Positions 16,888-26,594 are shown, counted from the stretch's first letter. The stretch: 64,000 nucleotides of DNA from Enterococcus faecalis (GCF_029024925.1 NZ_CP118962.1:2472001-2536000), one strand, 5' to 3'. Notes: generated by a model not told the origin, from the sequence alone. Made by a program: numbers and translations.

Positions 16888-18102
16888 TTATAGGAAATCT
16901 GCAAATTCGTCTTCTTGTTTATCTTTCGCTGTTTCTGCTGAAATCTCTGTAATTTTGAGTCCTTCTAAGGCCCGAGCCATTAAACCTTCCAAGTCTAAGC
17001 GCGCTTCATAATCTTGCGCTTTATCCAAGCGAGGTCGTGTTTTCGGTTGCGGTGGCGCAAAAATTGTACAACAATCTTCGAAGGGTTGGATGGCTAATTC
17101 AAACGTGTCAATTTTTTCGGCAATTTCGATAATTTCTGTCTTATCCATTGAAACAACGGGTCGAATTATCGGTGTTGAAGTAACCTCATTAATTGCTACC
17201 ATACTTTGAAGTGTTTGCGAAGCCACTTGTCCTAACGATTCACCATTAATAATGACTAAACCTTTCCGCATTTCACGAATTGCATCTGTTAAGCGTAACA
17301 TTAAACGTCGTGTAATGGTCATTAAGTAGCCTTGGGGAACAACTCGTTTTATTTCTTCTTGAATTTCTGTAAAGGGCACTTCAATAAATTGAATAGTTCC
17401 TACATAAGGGACTAATTTTTCAGCTAAATCTTTAGCCTTTTGTAACGCTTGTTCACTTGTATAAGGTGGACTAGCAAAATGGACAGCTTCCACTTCCACG
17501 CCACGTTTCATAGCTAAATAACCAGCAACTGGTGAATCAATGCCTCCTGACAACATCAACATACCACGACCACTGGTGCCCACTGGCAATCCACCCGCAC
17601 CGCGAATCGTTTCATAAGATAAATACGCCGCATCTTTACGAATTTCAATTCTTAAGTTAATATCAGGCTTTTTCATTTGTACTTGAATTTCCGGAATGGC
17701 TTCAATAACGGCCCCACCTAATTCTTGATTCAAGCCATTTGAATCAAGTTCAAATGAATGGTCCGAGCGTTTAGCAGTAATTTTAAACGTCTTACCTGGC
17801 GTATAAACTTCCCGAACAACCTCTTGAACCATTGCACGAATCGCTGGCATTTCTTTTTCAATACGAATACTTGGCGAAAAATTTTGAATTCCAAACACTT
17901 TACTTAGTTTCGGAATCACTCCTTCACTATCTTCCCCATTTAATAAAATATGCATTCTATCTCGATCTGCATGGATTTTCAATGCTGGAAAATCAGCTAA
18001 CGCACGTTTCACATTTTGTGCTAACTGCATGATAAACGTTTTACGATTTTTTCCTTTAGTTGATAATTCGCCATAGCGAACCATAATTTCTGTATACTTC
18101 AC
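16888..18102 (-). CDS. thiI: tRNA 4-thiouridine synthase ThiI
   Basis: 404 residues from a GTG start at 18102 preceded by GAGAGGA. It has an N-terminal ferredoxin-like and THUMP region, then the PP-loop [21 protein letters not shown] near residue 180 and the conserved [17 protein letters not shown] near 340. No C-terminal rhodanese domain is present, as usual in Firmicutes. It adenylates and thiolates U8 of tRNA, and may feed thiamine thiazole sulfur. Firmicutes often place a cysteine desulfurase gene beside thiI; none is seen here on the downstream side, where rex lies. Confidence 0.95.
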   Translation of the reverse strand: MKYTEIMVRYGELSTKGKNRKTFIMQLAQNVKRALADFPALKIHADRDRMHILLNGEDSEGVIPKLSKVFGIQNFSPSIRIEKEMPAIRAMVQEVVREVYTPGKTFKITAKRSDHSFELDSNGLNQELGGAVIEAIPEIQVQMKKPDINLRIEIRKDAAYLSYETIRGAGGLPVGTSGRGMLMLSGGIDSPVAGYLAMKRGVEVEAVHFASPPYTSEQALQKAKDLAEKLVPYVGTIQFIEVPFTEIQEEIKRVVPQGYLMTITRRLMLRLTDAIREMRKGLVIINGESLGQVASQTLQSMVAINEVTSTPIIRPVVSMDKTEIIEIAEKIDTFELAIQPFEDCCTIFAPPQPKTRPRLDKAQDYEARLDLEGLMARALEGLKITEISAETAKDKQEDEFADFL

Positions 18103-18200
18103 TCAATTAATTCCTCTCTGTTCCTGTATCTTCACAGGTCAATGTCTTTGCAAATTATACATCAAATAAGGGGCGTTTTTCTAGTGCTTAGTCGAAAAAA

Positions 18201-18240
18201 ATAGTTGATTCATAAGTTCATTGTCTTATGAATCAACTAT
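18201..18240 (-). terminator. Terminator of the NCS2 permease gene
   Basis: Perfect 16-base arms (18201-18216, 18225-18240) with an eight-base loop, followed on the minus strand by TTTTTTT. Confidence 0.9.
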
Positions 18241-18260
18241 TTGATAACTTTCTCTCTTGC

Positions 18261-19574
18261 TTATTGCGCATTCAGGATCCACATGAATCCGACAAAAACA
18301 AAGAACAAGCCATACATAATTGGCGAAACTTCTTTCCCACGTTTTGCCGCAATCATTGTAATTGGATAGAAGATAAAGCCTAAGGCAATCCCATCTGAAA
18401 TGCTATATGTCAATGGCATTCCTAACAAGATTAAGAAGGAAGGGATTGCAATTTCCATTTCGTTCCATTTAATTTTGCTTAAGGATTGTGCCATCAAAAC
18501 GCCAACAATAATCAACGCTGGTGCTGTAACTTGCGAAGTGACAACTGCTAACAAAGGAGAAAATAGCAAACTGAAAATAAATAAAATCCCGGTTGTAATA
18601 GCTGTGATTCCTGAACGACCACCCACAGCAATCCCCGCAGATGATTCGACATATGCGCCAACTGGCGATGTCCCTAATAGAGAACCAGCTAACATCGCTG
18701 TTGAATCAGCGGCTAAAGCTTTCCCCACACGCGGCATTTTATTGTCCTTCATAAAACCTGCTTGATTGGCTAAGCCCACCAACGTACCAGCGGTATCAAA
18801 GAATGTTACTAATAGGAACGTTAAAACCACGACCCACATTTGAATCGTATTGATATCTTTCACATGTCCTAACGCCACTAAAAATGTTGGTTCTAAACTT
18901 GGCGCGCTTGAAATAATCTTATCAGGCATTGGAATAACGCCTGTCGCTAAACCAACAATCGTTGAAATCGCCATCCCAATAAAAATACCACCCGGTACTC
19001 GACGAACTAACAAAATTGCAGTTACGACTAAGCCGACAATGGTAACCCACGTTGAACCAACATTCAAAGGTCCTAAGCCAACGAGTGTCGCATCATTAGC
19101 CACAATTAAGCCACCTTGGCTTAAACCAAGAAAAGCAATAAACAACCCGATCCCACCTGAAATGGCAAATTTCAAGTCTGCAGGAATTGCATCAATAATT
19201 AGCTCGCGTAATTTAAAAATTGTAATAAAAATAAATATCAATGAAGCCACAAAAACGCCTGCTAATGTCGTTTGCCAAGGAATCCCCATACCAACAGAGA
19301 CTGAATAAGCAAAGAATGCATTAATTCCTAAAGCTGGTGCTGTCGCAATCGGATATTTCGCCAACACACCCATTAAAATACAACCTAAGGCACTCGCTAA
19401 AGCGGTGGCAGTAAAAACAGCGCCTTCGTCCATGCCAGAAGCACCAAGTACGGTTGGATTAACGAACAAAATATACGCCATCGAGATAAACGTGGTGAAA
19501 CCAGCTAACATTTCTCGTTTCATATTCGTATTCAATTGTTCAAGTTCAAAATATGAACTTATTTTTTCTTTCAT
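18261..19574 (-). CDS. NCS2 (AzgA/PbuG-type) purine permease
   Basis: 437 residues with about 12-14 hydrophobic helices. Family segments include the start SYFELEQLNTNMKREMLAGFTTFISMAYILFVNP, ATALASALGCILMG, and TAGTLVGLANQAGFM near residue 262. Members of this subgroup import guanine, hypoxanthine or adenine with protons. The exact base cannot be told. The gene stands alone with its own terminator. Its upstream region has two CGAAC-type boxes that resemble PurR sites but no visible purine riboswitch. Confidence 0.9.
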   Translation of the reverse strand: MKEKISSYFELEQLNTNMKREMLAGFTTFISMAYILFVNPTVLGASGMDEGAVFTATALASALGCILMGVLAKYPIATAPALGINAFFAYSVSVGMGIPWQTTLAGVFVASLIFIFITIFKLRELIIDAIPADLKFAISGGIGLFIAFLGLSQGGLIVANDATLVGLGPLNVGSTWVTIVGLVVTAILLVRRVPGGIFIGMAISTIVGLATGVIPMPDKIISSAPSLEPTFLVALGHVKDINTIQMWVVVLTFLLVTFFDTAGTLVGLANQAGFMKDNKMPRVGKALAADSTAMLAGSLLGTSPVGAYVESSAGIAVGGRSGITAITTGILFIFSLLFSPLLAVVTSQVTAPALIIVGVLMAQSLSKIKWNEMEIAIPSFLILLGMPLTYSISDGIALGFIFYPITMIAAKRGKEVSPIMYGLFFVFVGFMWILNAQ

Positions 19575-19605
19575 GTTCCGTCCTCCTAAAATCTAAACAT
19601 TTTAC

Positions 19606-19618
19606 AATGTTCGTAAAA
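19606..19618 (-). promoter_or_regulatory. PurBox-like site 1 upstream of the permease
   Basis: On the minus strand TTTTACGAACATT, two mismatches from the PurBox pattern AWWWCCGAACWWT. It lies about 32 bases upstream of the start codon. Confidence 0.35.
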
Positions 19619-19699
19619 TATTCAATTTATTAATGAAACAACGTGTTTAATCATATAATAAACCAACAAATAAGTAAATATCAAATTCTAAATTCTGTA

Positions 19700-19712
19700 A
19701 AAAACGAACAAT
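19700..19712 (+). promoter_or_regulatory. PurBox-like site 2 upstream of the permease
   Basis: AAAAACGAACAAT on the plus strand, one mismatch from the same pattern and in opposite orientation to site 1. The 80-base separation is far larger than in Bacillus PurBox pairs, which weakens the call. Confidence 0.3.
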
Positions 19713-19721
19713 CACGATTAA

Positions 19722-19751
19722 AAAAAGTATTCCTTTCTAGGAATACTTTTT
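19722..19751 (-). terminator. Terminator of the SDR gene
   Basis: Arms AAAAAGTATTCC and GGAATACTTTTT with a six-base loop, followed on the minus strand by further T residues. Confidence 0.85.
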
Positions 19752-19754
19752 AAA

Positions 19755-20492
19755 TTAAATCGTTTGTGTGGTCGGGCGAACAACCATTTCACTGATTGAC
19801 ATACGATCTGGCGTGTCTATGGCAAAGACCACTGCTTGCGCAATGTCTTCCGCCTTTAAGCCCCAACTTAACTGTTCTAGATGTAACGTTTCAGCTACTA
19901 CTCGATTAGAAATTGTTTGATAAAGTTCTGTTTGTACAGCACCTGGTGAAATAATCGTTGATTTAATGTTATTCTCTCTTTGTTCTTGTCGCAATCCTTC
20001 CATAATTGCTCGAACAGCAAACTTTGTTCCACAGTAGACAGCCGAATCTGGATAAACGACATGTCCTGCCACAGAATCAGTAGCAATAATCTGCCCTGAT
20101 TTTTGTTCAACCATAATTGGAAGAACTGCCGCAATGCCATTTAAAACACCCATAATATTAATATCTAGCATTTGACGCCATTCTCCTTTTGGTGCTTCAA
20201 TAAGAGGCGCCGTTGGCATAACTCCTGCATTGTTAAAAAGAACATCAATTCGTCCATATTTTTCCATTGTAAGCTTGATTACACGCTGAACTTCCTCTTC
20301 TTTCGTTACATCTGCTTGTTGCACGAGAATCGTTGCTTCAGGAAGTTCTTTTTTTATAGCAATTAAACGTTCTTGTCGACGTGCTGCAATGACTAACTTC
20401 GCTCCTTTTCTGGCAAGTAAACGGGCTGTTGCCTCACCGATGCCACTGGAAGCGCCCATGATAACAATAACTTTTTCTGATAATGATTTCAT
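19755..20492 (-). CDS. Short-chain dehydrogenase/reductase
   Basis: 245 residues. The cofactor loop is GASSGIGEATA (residues 13-23), NNAG lies near 87, and the catalytic Ser, Tyr and Lys are in the DSVAG and SAVYCGTKFA segments near 140-157. These classic SDR motifs indicate an NAD(P)-dependent oxidoreductase. Basic residues after the first strand (AARRQER) favour NADPH. The start overlaps the stop of the acetyltransferase by one base (TAATG). The substrate is unknown; the divergent LysR gene may control the pair. Confidence 0.88.
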   Translation of the reverse strand: MKSLSEKVIVIMGASSGIGEATARLLARKGAKLVIAARRQERLIAIKKELPEATILVQQADVTKEEEVQRVIKLTMEKYGRIDVLFNNAGVMPTAPLIEAPKGEWRQMLDINIMGVLNGIAAVLPIMVEQKSGQIIATDSVAGHVVYPDSAVYCGTKFAVRAIMEGLRQEQRENNIKSTIISPGAVQTELYQTISNRVVAETLHLEQLSWGLKAEDIAQAVVFAIDTPDRMSISEMVVRPTTQTI

Positions 20493-21073
20493 TATATTTC
20501 CTCCTTATCTTCCTGAATCCAACGAATAATTTTAGCTGGTGTTCCTGCAACAATAGCGTTAGCTGGCACATCTTTAGTTACAGTCGCATTAGCTGCTACG
20601 ATAGCATTTTCACCAATCGTAATACCTGGTAAAACAGTGACACCCGCGCCTAACCACGCAAATTTTTTAATGGTAATCGGTGCTAGCAATACACCTCGCC
20701 GTTTCATTGGCAGTTCCGGATGATTGACACTTAAGAGATTAACGCGCGGACCAATTAAAACATTGTCTTCAATTATAATGCCCCCTAAATCAACAAACAT
20801 AGCTGCCCGATTAATAAAAATATTTTTACCAAAATGTATATTGCGTCCAAAATCTGTATAAAAAGGCAATAAAATCGTAACGGTTTCGTCAATTTTGTCT
20901 TGGATAATCGTGGCAAGAAGATTCCTTACTTCATTATGTGTATAGGCTTGTTGATTTAATTCTATTAAATAGCGACTATTTTCCTCTTGAATCTGATGAA
21001 TAAGTTGAAATAGTGGTTCATCTTTATCAATGCTACCTGTTGCAATTAGTTCTTGGAGATTTTTTGTAAGCAT
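20492..21073 (-). CDS. Left-handed beta-helix acetyltransferase (maltose/galactoside O-acetyltransferase-like)
   Basis: 193 residues. The C-terminal half has hexapeptide repeats (FGKNIFINRAAMFVDLGGIIIEDNVLIGPRVNLLSVNHP), then GAGVTVLPGITIGENAIVAANATVTKDVPANAIVAGTPAKIIRW, as in LacA/Maa/NodL. The histidine in SVNHP is the usual catalytic base. It transfers acetyl from acetyl-CoA to a sugar or related alcohol. The N-terminal helices are more divergent than in Maa. It is co-transcribed with the SDR gene and divergent from the LysR gene. Confidence 0.87.
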   Translation of the reverse strand: MLTKNLQELIATGSIDKDEPLFQLIHQIQEENSRYLIELNQQAYTHNEVRNLLATIIQDKIDETVTILLPFYTDFGRNIHFGKNIFINRAAMFVDLGGIIIEDNVLIGPRVNLLSVNHPELPMKRRGVLLAPITIKKFAWLGAGVTVLPGITIGENAIVAANATVTKDVPANAIVAGTPAKIIRWIQEDKEEI

Positions 21074-21180
21074 TCCTAATCGCCTCCTTTTGCTAAATTT
21101 ATCGTAATACGTGACAACTCCTCTGTCTAATACTTATAATAAATAGATAAGTATGCGTTTTAGTTATAGGAGGGAAAGTA

Positions 21181-22065
21181 ATGGAATTACGAGTGATTCA
21201 CTATTTCTTAGCAGTGGTCCAAGAAAAAACGATTAGTGGCGCAGCCAAACAATTGCATGTATCACAACCAACGTTATCTAAGCAATTAAAAGAATTAGAG
21301 GAAGAATTAGGCGTGACATTATTTATACGAGGAAATCGACAAATACAACTAACACCTGAAGGAGAATATTTAGCTAAACAAGGGCAAGATATTTTAAGCT
21401 TAGCGAATAAAACAGTCACCAACTTGTCGCAAAATGAATTCATTAATGGCGAAATCACGATTGGTGGCGGCGAAACAAAAGCTATGTCTTTTTTAGCGAA
21501 TGCACTACAACAAATAACAAGCCAGCACTCAGCTGATATTCACCTTCATTTATACAGTGGGAATGCAGATGATGTAATAGAACGGCTAGACAAAGGATTA
21601 TTAGATTTTGGTTTAATTATTGAGCCTGCACCTAAACAAAAATATAGCTATTTAACATTACCAGTTGTAGATACATGGGGCTTAATTACTGTAAAGGACC
21701 ATCCCTTAGCCACTAAAAATGTTATTACTGCAGCCGATTTAAAAGAAGAACCTTTATTTATTTCTCGACAAGCACAAGTTCCGAGCCAACTCTCTGATTG
21801 GCTCGAAGCAAGTCTAGATCAGTTCCGAATCGTTGGGACCTACAACTTACTTTACAACGCTTCACTGATGGTAGAAGCTGGGCTAGGTAGCGCCCTAAGC
21901 ATTGATGGTATTCTAGAAACAAAGCAAACAAATTTACGTTTTATCCCGCTATATCCTGCTTTAACAGCCAAAATTAGTTTAATTTGGTGCAAAAATACGG
22001 TTCTTTCCACAGCTGCTGCATTATTTTTAGAACAAATAAAAAAAAGTATTCAACGCCCTGAATAA
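21181..22065 (+). CDS. LysR-family transcriptional regulator
   Basis: 294 residues. The HTH domain at the N-terminus reads RVIHYFLAVVQEKTISGAAKQLHVSQPTLSKQLKELEEELGVTLF, a standard LysR signature. The rest forms the inducer-binding domain. It starts after GGAGGG. It is divergent from the acetyltransferase-SDR operon with a gap of about 108 bases, the usual place for a LysR target. The inducer is unknown. Confidence 0.92.
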   Translation: MELRVIHYFLAVVQEKTISGAAKQLHVSQPTLSKQLKELEEELGVTLFIRGNRQIQLTPEGEYLAKQGQDILSLANKTVTNLSQNEFINGEITIGGGETKAMSFLANALQQITSQHSADIHLHLYSGNADDVIERLDKGLLDFGLIIEPAPKQKYSYLTLPVVDTWGLITVKDHPLATKNVITAADLKEEPLFISRQAQVPSQLSDWLEASLDQFRIVGTYNLLYNASLMVEAGLGSALSIDGILETKQTNLRFIPLYPALTAKISLIWCKNTVLSTAAALFLEQIKKSIQRPE

Positions 22066-22086
22066 TAGGTCGTTGAATACTTTTTT
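22040..22086. terminator. Bidirectional terminator between lysR and the sugar transporter
   Basis: Perfect 16-base arms (22040-22055 and 22071-22086) ending in AAAAAA and TTTTTT. It overlaps the stop codons of both converging genes. Confidence 0.92.
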
Positions 22087-22972
22087 AAATCATCACTGTG
22101 ATCGTAGCTGCTGCCAAAATCAAAACTAAGCCTATAATCGTTACGGTCATTTCCTTGGCTGTTTTCTTTTGACCTAAGAACCAAATACCTGTCAACGTTG
22201 CAAGCACAACTGATGTTTGGGATAGAATAAAGCCAGTTGCCAAGCCGTTCATATCTGGCTGCGCTGAAATTAAATAAGTTAACGCTGCAAAGGCGAAGAA
22301 AAAGCCTGAAAAAATTTGTTTGTAAGAAACAGCTTCTATAAATGGGGATGTTTCCCCACCCTTAATAGTGACAACTGCTGAGTAAATAACTGCCACAATT
22401 ACCATGCCTATTGCTTGTGGTAAAAAGGCATGCATGCCATCAATTGCCGTCGCTTGGGGTGCTGCAGAGTACGCCCAATAGCCGATTTCACCAACGGCTA
22501 ATAGAAGAACTGCTTTTTTCATAATCCCAGCACTCTCAGCGGACTCCGTTTCCGACCAGACCGTCATTTTGGCACCAATCATGATTAGCACTAAGGCAAA
22601 TGCGCCTAACAATTTAGCTGTCGCACCTGGCCAGTTTCCTAAGAAAAAGACACCCCAGAGAGAAGCACCTAAAAGTTGGAACGCGGTCGTTACTGGCATG
22701 GCACGTGATGAACCAATCATCGTGAAGCATTTAAACGTAATGATTTGCGCACAGGCCCAACCGACACCAGATAAAATTGAAAAGAATAAATCCATGCCCG
22801 CTGGAAAAACCAAACCATTAATCATTGAAAAAATAGCGGCAAAAATCAATGTTCCTAAACTGGTACCGAGAATTTGATTCACCGGACGTCCACCAATTTT
22901 TGAAGCAATTGTTGGAAAAAGCCCCCAACCTAGAAGCGGTCCTAAACCGATTAACAATGCAGTCGCATTCAT
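22085..22972 (-). CDS. rbsU: GRP-family sugar transporter, probable ribose uptake protein RbsU
   Basis: 295 residues with about ten short hydrophobic helices, the pattern of the glucose/ribose porter (GRP) family. The N-terminus LIGLGPLLGWGLFPTIASKIGG and the PVTTAFQLLGASLWGVFFLG segment are typical. It sits at the end of rbsR-rbsK-rbsD, in the place of the usual ABC transporter, as RbsU does in lactobacilli and staphylococci. It should import ribose by proton symport. Confidence 0.88.
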   Translation of the reverse strand: MNATALLIGLGPLLGWGLFPTIASKIGGRPVNQILGTSLGTLIFAAIFSMINGLVFPAGMDLFFSILSGVGWACAQIITFKCFTMIGSSRAMPVTTAFQLLGASLWGVFFLGNWPGATAKLLGAFALVLIMIGAKMTVWSETESAESAGIMKKAVLLLAVGEIGYWAYSAAPQATAIDGMHAFLPQAIGMVIVAVIYSAVVTIKGGETSPFIEAVSYKQIFSGFFFAFAALTYLISAQPDMNGLATGFILSQTSVVLATLTGIWFLGQKKTAKEMTVTIIGLVLILAAATITVMI

Positions 22973-22992
22973 CTCTATTTCCCCTCTCTCGT

Positions 22993-23388
22993 TTAAAAGA
23001 CAACGTTACTTTCTAATAAAATATTTGCGTATGGGGTCATTTCCCCTGTCCGAATAAAGGCATGGCAGTTGTTTAATTCTTGTTTCATTTCTGTATGAGG
23101 AATAAAACTGATGGGAGTTTCTGGTAAACGAGTTTTAATTGCTGCCAACATGTCAGGATTTTCTGTTTTAATTTCTTCTGCTAAATAAATTCGTTGAACT
23201 GCCAATTCCTCAAGAACATTGTTTAAAACTTCCATAAAGCTAGGGACACCATTAGTAACTGCTAAATCAATTTTTTCTGTAGTCCGAGGCACTGGCATGC
23301 CTGCATCACCAATACTTAATTTATCAAAATGACCCATTTGTGCGATGACGCGGGAAATATCTGAATTAATAACTTTTGTTTTTTTCAT
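22993..23388 (-). CDS. rbsD: D-ribose pyranase
   Basis: 131 residues, the normal size. Features include the start [33 protein letters not shown], in which the histidine and the GDAGMP motif form the active site, and the C-terminal [21 protein letters not shown]. It converts pyranose to furanose ribose before phosphorylation. It lies between rbsK and the transporter. Confidence 0.96.
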   Translation of the reverse strand: MKKTKVINSDISRVIAQMGHFDKLSIGDAGMPVPRTTEKIDLAVTNGVPSFMEVLNNVLEELAVQRIYLAEEIKTENPDMLAAIKTRLPETPISFIPHTEMKQELNNCHAFIRTGEMTPYANILLESNVVF

Positions 23389-23403
23389 GTCGCTCGCTCC
23401 TTT

Positions 23404-24315
23404 TTATTTGTCTGCCAATTCGTGTTGATAAGGAATCGAAGGTTGGGCTCCAAAACGTTGAACAGTCAACGAAGACGCCTTGTTTCCATAACGAATAGCT
23501 TCTTCCAAATTGCTAAAATCTTTTTCTAATATACTACTTAATGCGCCAATAAAAGTATCGCCAGCAGCCGTTGTATCAACCGCTTTCACTTTAAAAGCAG
23601 GCACAATACCACTTCGTCCATTGACGTCATAAAAGGCTCCTTTACTACCTACTGTAATAATTACTGCTTCAATCCCTAATTGATGAAGTGCTTCTGCGGC
23701 TTTACGCATACTCGCTTCATCTGTGATTTTAATGCCTGTTAAAATTTCGGTTTCTGTTTCATTTGGTACAATCATATCTGTCACGTTTAGTAATTCTTCA
23801 GGAACTTGTTCTAACGCAGGTGCGGGATTTAAAATCGTTTTGACGCCTGCTTTTTTAGCAATTTTAAACGCTGCAATCGTACTATCAATCGCACTTTCAA
23901 ATTGGGCAATCACAAAATCACTTTTTTCAATAATTTCTTGATGTTCCTGGACTTGTTTTGGCGTAAAGGCGTTATTGGCTCCTGCGTAAATCATAATGCT
24001 ATTTTCACCAGCGTTATCTACCATAATAAAGGCTTGGCCAGTAGCTGTTTTCTCTAACGTGGTGACCCCAGTTAAATTAATTTCATCTTGACTCATTAAA
24101 TCAGTCATCATAGCTCCAGCGCCATCATTTCCCACAGCACCAATAAAATATGTTTCTGCGCCTGAACGTTTCGCTGCAACTGCTTGGTTTGCTCCTTTAC
24201 CACCACCTGCTGTAAAATGTTCAATGGCGTGAATTGTTTCGCCTGGTTTTGGCATTTCTTTGACTCTTAATGTTGTGTCTAAATTGATACTTCCGATAAT
24301 TGTAACCGCGTTCAT
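23404..24315 (-). CDS. rbsK: Ribokinase
   Basis: 303 residues from ATG 24315, which follows GAGGTGG at a good distance. The PfkB family motifs are clear: GSINLDTTLRVKEMPKPGETI at the start, GGGKGANQAVAAKRSG near residue 38, and the anion-hole/catalytic DTTAAGDTFIGAL near 250. It phosphorylates D-ribose to ribose 5-phosphate. It is the first structural gene after rbsR, behind a double operator. Confidence 0.97.
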   Translation of the reverse strand: MNAVTIIGSINLDTTLRVKEMPKPGETIHAIEHFTAGGGKGANQAVAAKRSGAETYFIGAVGNDGAGAMMTDLMSQDEINLTGVTTLEKTATGQAFIMVDNAGENSIMIYAGANNAFTPKQVQEHQEIIEKSDFVIAQFESAIDSTIAAFKIAKKAGVKTILNPAPALEQVPEELLNVTDMIVPNETETEILTGIKITDEASMRKAAEALHQLGIEAVIITVGSKGAFYDVNGRSGIVPAFKVKAVDTTAAGDTFIGALSSILEKDFSNLEEAIRYGNKASSLTVQRFGAQPSIPYQHELADK

Positions 24316-24353
24316 TTTCATCCACCTCAATAAAATTTATTTTTTCATTCTAA

Positions 24354-24380
24354 TTAAAACGTTTTAGTAAAACGTTTTAA
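24354..24380. promoter_or_regulatory. Double LacI-type operator in front of rbsK
   Basis: Two adjacent palindromes with the core AAAACGTTTT, centred at about 24360 and 24374. The 14-base repeat distance places two dimers 1.3 helix turns apart. The site is probably for RbsR; the core also resembles cre, so CcpA binding is possible. Confidence 0.78.
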
Positions 24381-24412
24381 TTCCACAACAAAAATATAGC
24401 ACACCTTGAAAG

Positions 24413-25408
24413 CTATTTCAAGGGTGCTGTCGAAAATCGTTCAATCAGTTGGACAGGCAAGGTTTGCTCCTCCCAATCTTTTGCAGGCTGATGGATTCTT
24501 TCCAATAATAAAGTCGCCGTAGTTTGCCCCAATTGAAAAACAGGTTGAGCAATTGTTGTTAGCGGCGGCGAAACATACTCGCACATATCAACATTGTCAT
24601 AACCAATAATACTATAATCCTCAGGAATTTTTTTGCCCGCTTCTGCTAATCCTCGATATAAACCAAAAGCAATTTCATCATTGATAGCAAAAATTCCGGT
24701 GCTCTCTGTTTTTAAAATTTCGGGGACAGCTTGGTAGCCGCCAGTTTTTGATAATTCTGTTTCGATCAACTGGACCTTTTCCGTATAAACAGAACAAAAA
24801 CCTTTTAACCGTTGCTGAATATTGACTGGCGCATGTGGCGGCATTACCACGATGACTTGTTCATGTCGTTGCTCTTGTAAATGCTTTGCTGCTAGTTGCC
24901 CACCTCTATAATCGTCTGTCAAAACAGCGTCGCTAAAGCCTTCTGCTTTTTTTTGGTCAAGTACAATAAACGGAATCTTTTTCGCACGTAGCGTTTCATT
25001 AATCGTTTGATTGGAAATTTCAGAACTTGCAATCACAAAGCCATCGACACTACGACGAATCAACTCTGTTAAATATTCATGTTCTCTTGTAACATCTTGT
25101 TCTGCATTGCATAACATCAGTATAAAATTTTCTTTGTATAAAACACTTTCAATTCCTCGAATCAATTGCGCGAAAAATGGATTGGTAATGTCAGGTACGA
25201 TTACGCCAATCGTCTTATTTTTTTTCATCACCATACGTTGCGCAAAATAGTCGGGCTGATAGTTTAATCGCTCTTTTGCAGCCAATACTTTTTCGACCGT
25301 TTTCCCACTAAACCGTGCCCCATTCCCGTTTAAAATTTGTGAAACGGTAGTAATGGAGACACCTGAGTCATTGGCAACATCTTTAATTGTAACCTTTTTA
25401 TTTGTCAT
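24413..25408 (-). CDS. rbsR: Ribose operon repressor, LacI family
   Basis: 331 residues from ATG 25408, placed by AAGGAGAG. The N-terminal HTH and hinge (VTIKDVANDSGVSITTVSQILNGNGARFSGKTVEKVLAAKERLNYQPD) are typical of the LacI family. The rest is a periplasmic-binding-protein-like sensor domain (TIGVIVPDITNPFFAQLIRGIE). It should release the rbsK operator when ribose or a phosphate derivative binds. It is transcribed with or just before the ribose genes it controls. Confidence 0.93.
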   Translation of the reverse strand: MTNKKVTIKDVANDSGVSITTVSQILNGNGARFSGKTVEKVLAAKERLNYQPDYFAQRMVMKKNKTIGVIVPDITNPFFAQLIRGIESVLYKENFILMLCNAEQDVTREHEYLTELIRRSVDGFVIASSEISNQTINETLRAKKIPFIVLDQKKAEGFSDAVLTDDYRGGQLAAKHLQEQRHEQVIVVMPPHAPVNIQQRLKGFCSVYTEKVQLIETELSKTGGYQAVPEILKTESTGIFAINDEIAFGLYRGLAEAGKKIPEDYSIIGYDNVDMCEYVSPPLTTIAQPVFQLGQTTATLLLERIHQPAKDWEEQTLPVQLIERFSTAPLK

Positions 25409-25619
25409 CCTACTTCTCTCCTTGCCGTGAACGCGCCCATTCACCGGACCTCTTAATCTCATTTAATTTACTACAATCATTTACTTTACGCAACCACAAA
25501 TAAATACGTACATTCGTTTAAGCCGTCCTTTCATCCCTTCAACAAATTTCGTTGTTCTACTTTTAAAATGTTATACTGTAGAAAAAATGATTTACTTTTT
25601 GCTGAATGGAGGGCCTTAA

Positions 25620-26594
25620 TTGAAAAAGAAATCGATTGGTTTGTTGTTAGCTAGCGCATATTTATTTCACGCACGTTCTCGTCAAAAATCCTTAAAAGCC
25701 TGTCTTTTTGAAGATTCTTTACGTCTTTCCCAAATTGCTCGACTTGAACGAAATCCGAAAGTCACCAAGGCTTTTTATCATTGGCAACGATCATTAAATG
25801 AACAAGTAACTTTGCCAAAACATTTACGTCATCTTTTTCCTCTTCAAGAAATGACTCAATTTCCTACGATGTATCGCATGGCAAACTCCGTTATTGCGCC
25901 TACCAAGAAAGCTGTACTGTACCTGCATGGTGGGGGCTTTACATTGAATCTCGCCTATAGCCAATTAGACTTTAGTTATAAACTAATTGAAGATCTCTCT
26001 TTTGCAACAGATTATTTTATCCCTGTATATCCATTAGCACCAAATAAGTCTTTTGCTGATATTTATAATCATTGCTATGCTGCTTACCAAGAAATTTTAC
26101 AGCATTATGATCCCGAAGATGTTATTTTATTAGGTGATTCTGCTGGTGGTACATTGGTTTTAAACGTATTGCAGAATTTAGCCATCGATTTTCCTGAACG
26201 CTTACCCAAAGCTGCTGTTTTAATTTCTCCTTGGTTAGATGGACATTTAGACATTCCTGTTGCCAAAAGTTATCAAAAAAAGGACAAAATGATTGGCATG
26301 AACTATTTACAATTAATTGCCCAAGAGATTGACGACACGGCCAATCACTCCACGCTTTCTTTAAATTGCTTGTCCTTTGATTATCAAAAATTTCCGCCAC
26401 TTTTTTTCGTGGGCGGCACACATGAAGTTTTTTGCCCTTCCTATCACCAATTTTTAAAACAATTAGGGCCACGACCACAAGATACTTGCCGATTGGTGCC
26501 TGGCATGCAACACGTTTTCGCAATGAAACAGTACTTGCCAGAAGGACAACAAGCGCGGAAACAAATTGCACAATTTATCCAAGAACAATGGTAA
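25620..26594 (+). CDS. Alpha/beta hydrolase, HSL-type esterase/lipase
   Basis: 324 residues from a TTG at 25620 placed seven bases after GGAGGG; no nearby ATG fits. The oxyanion motif HGGGFT is near residue 102 and the nucleophile motif GDSAGG near 178, which together define the hormone-sensitive-lipase group. A late GMQHVFA near 302 holds the catalytic histidine. The N-terminus has a weakly hydrophobic stretch but no clear signal peptide. It hydrolyses short carboxyl esters; the natural substrate is unknown. Confidence 0.87.
   Translation: MKKKSIGLLLASAYLFHARSRQKSLKACLFEDSLRLSQIARLERNPKVTKAFYHWQRSLNEQVTLPKHLRHLFPLQEMTQFPTMYRMANSVIAPTKKAVLYLHGGGFTLNLAYSQLDFSYKLIEDLSFATDYFIPVYPLAPNKSFADIYNHCYAAYQEILQHYDPEDVILLGDSAGGTLVLNVLQNLAIDFPERLPKAAVLISPWLDGHLDIPVAKSYQKKDKMIGMNYLQLIAQEIDDTANHSTLSLNCLSFDYQKFPPLFFVGGTHEVFCPSYHQFLKQLGPRPQDTCRLVPGMQHVFAMKQYLPEGQQARKQIAQFIQEQW

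Noticed and set aside
18400-19308. Two long open frames on the plus strand opposite the NCS2 permease
   Set aside because: They lie entirely inside a clear membrane-protein gene on the other strand, have no ribosome binding site and their products look like shadow translation.
19575-19754. Purine riboswitch upstream of the permease
   Set aside because: The conserved loop sequences and three-stem fold of the purine aptamer were not found.
26122-26571. 149-codon open frame opposite the esterase gene
   Set aside because: It is antisense to conserved esterase motifs and has no supported start.
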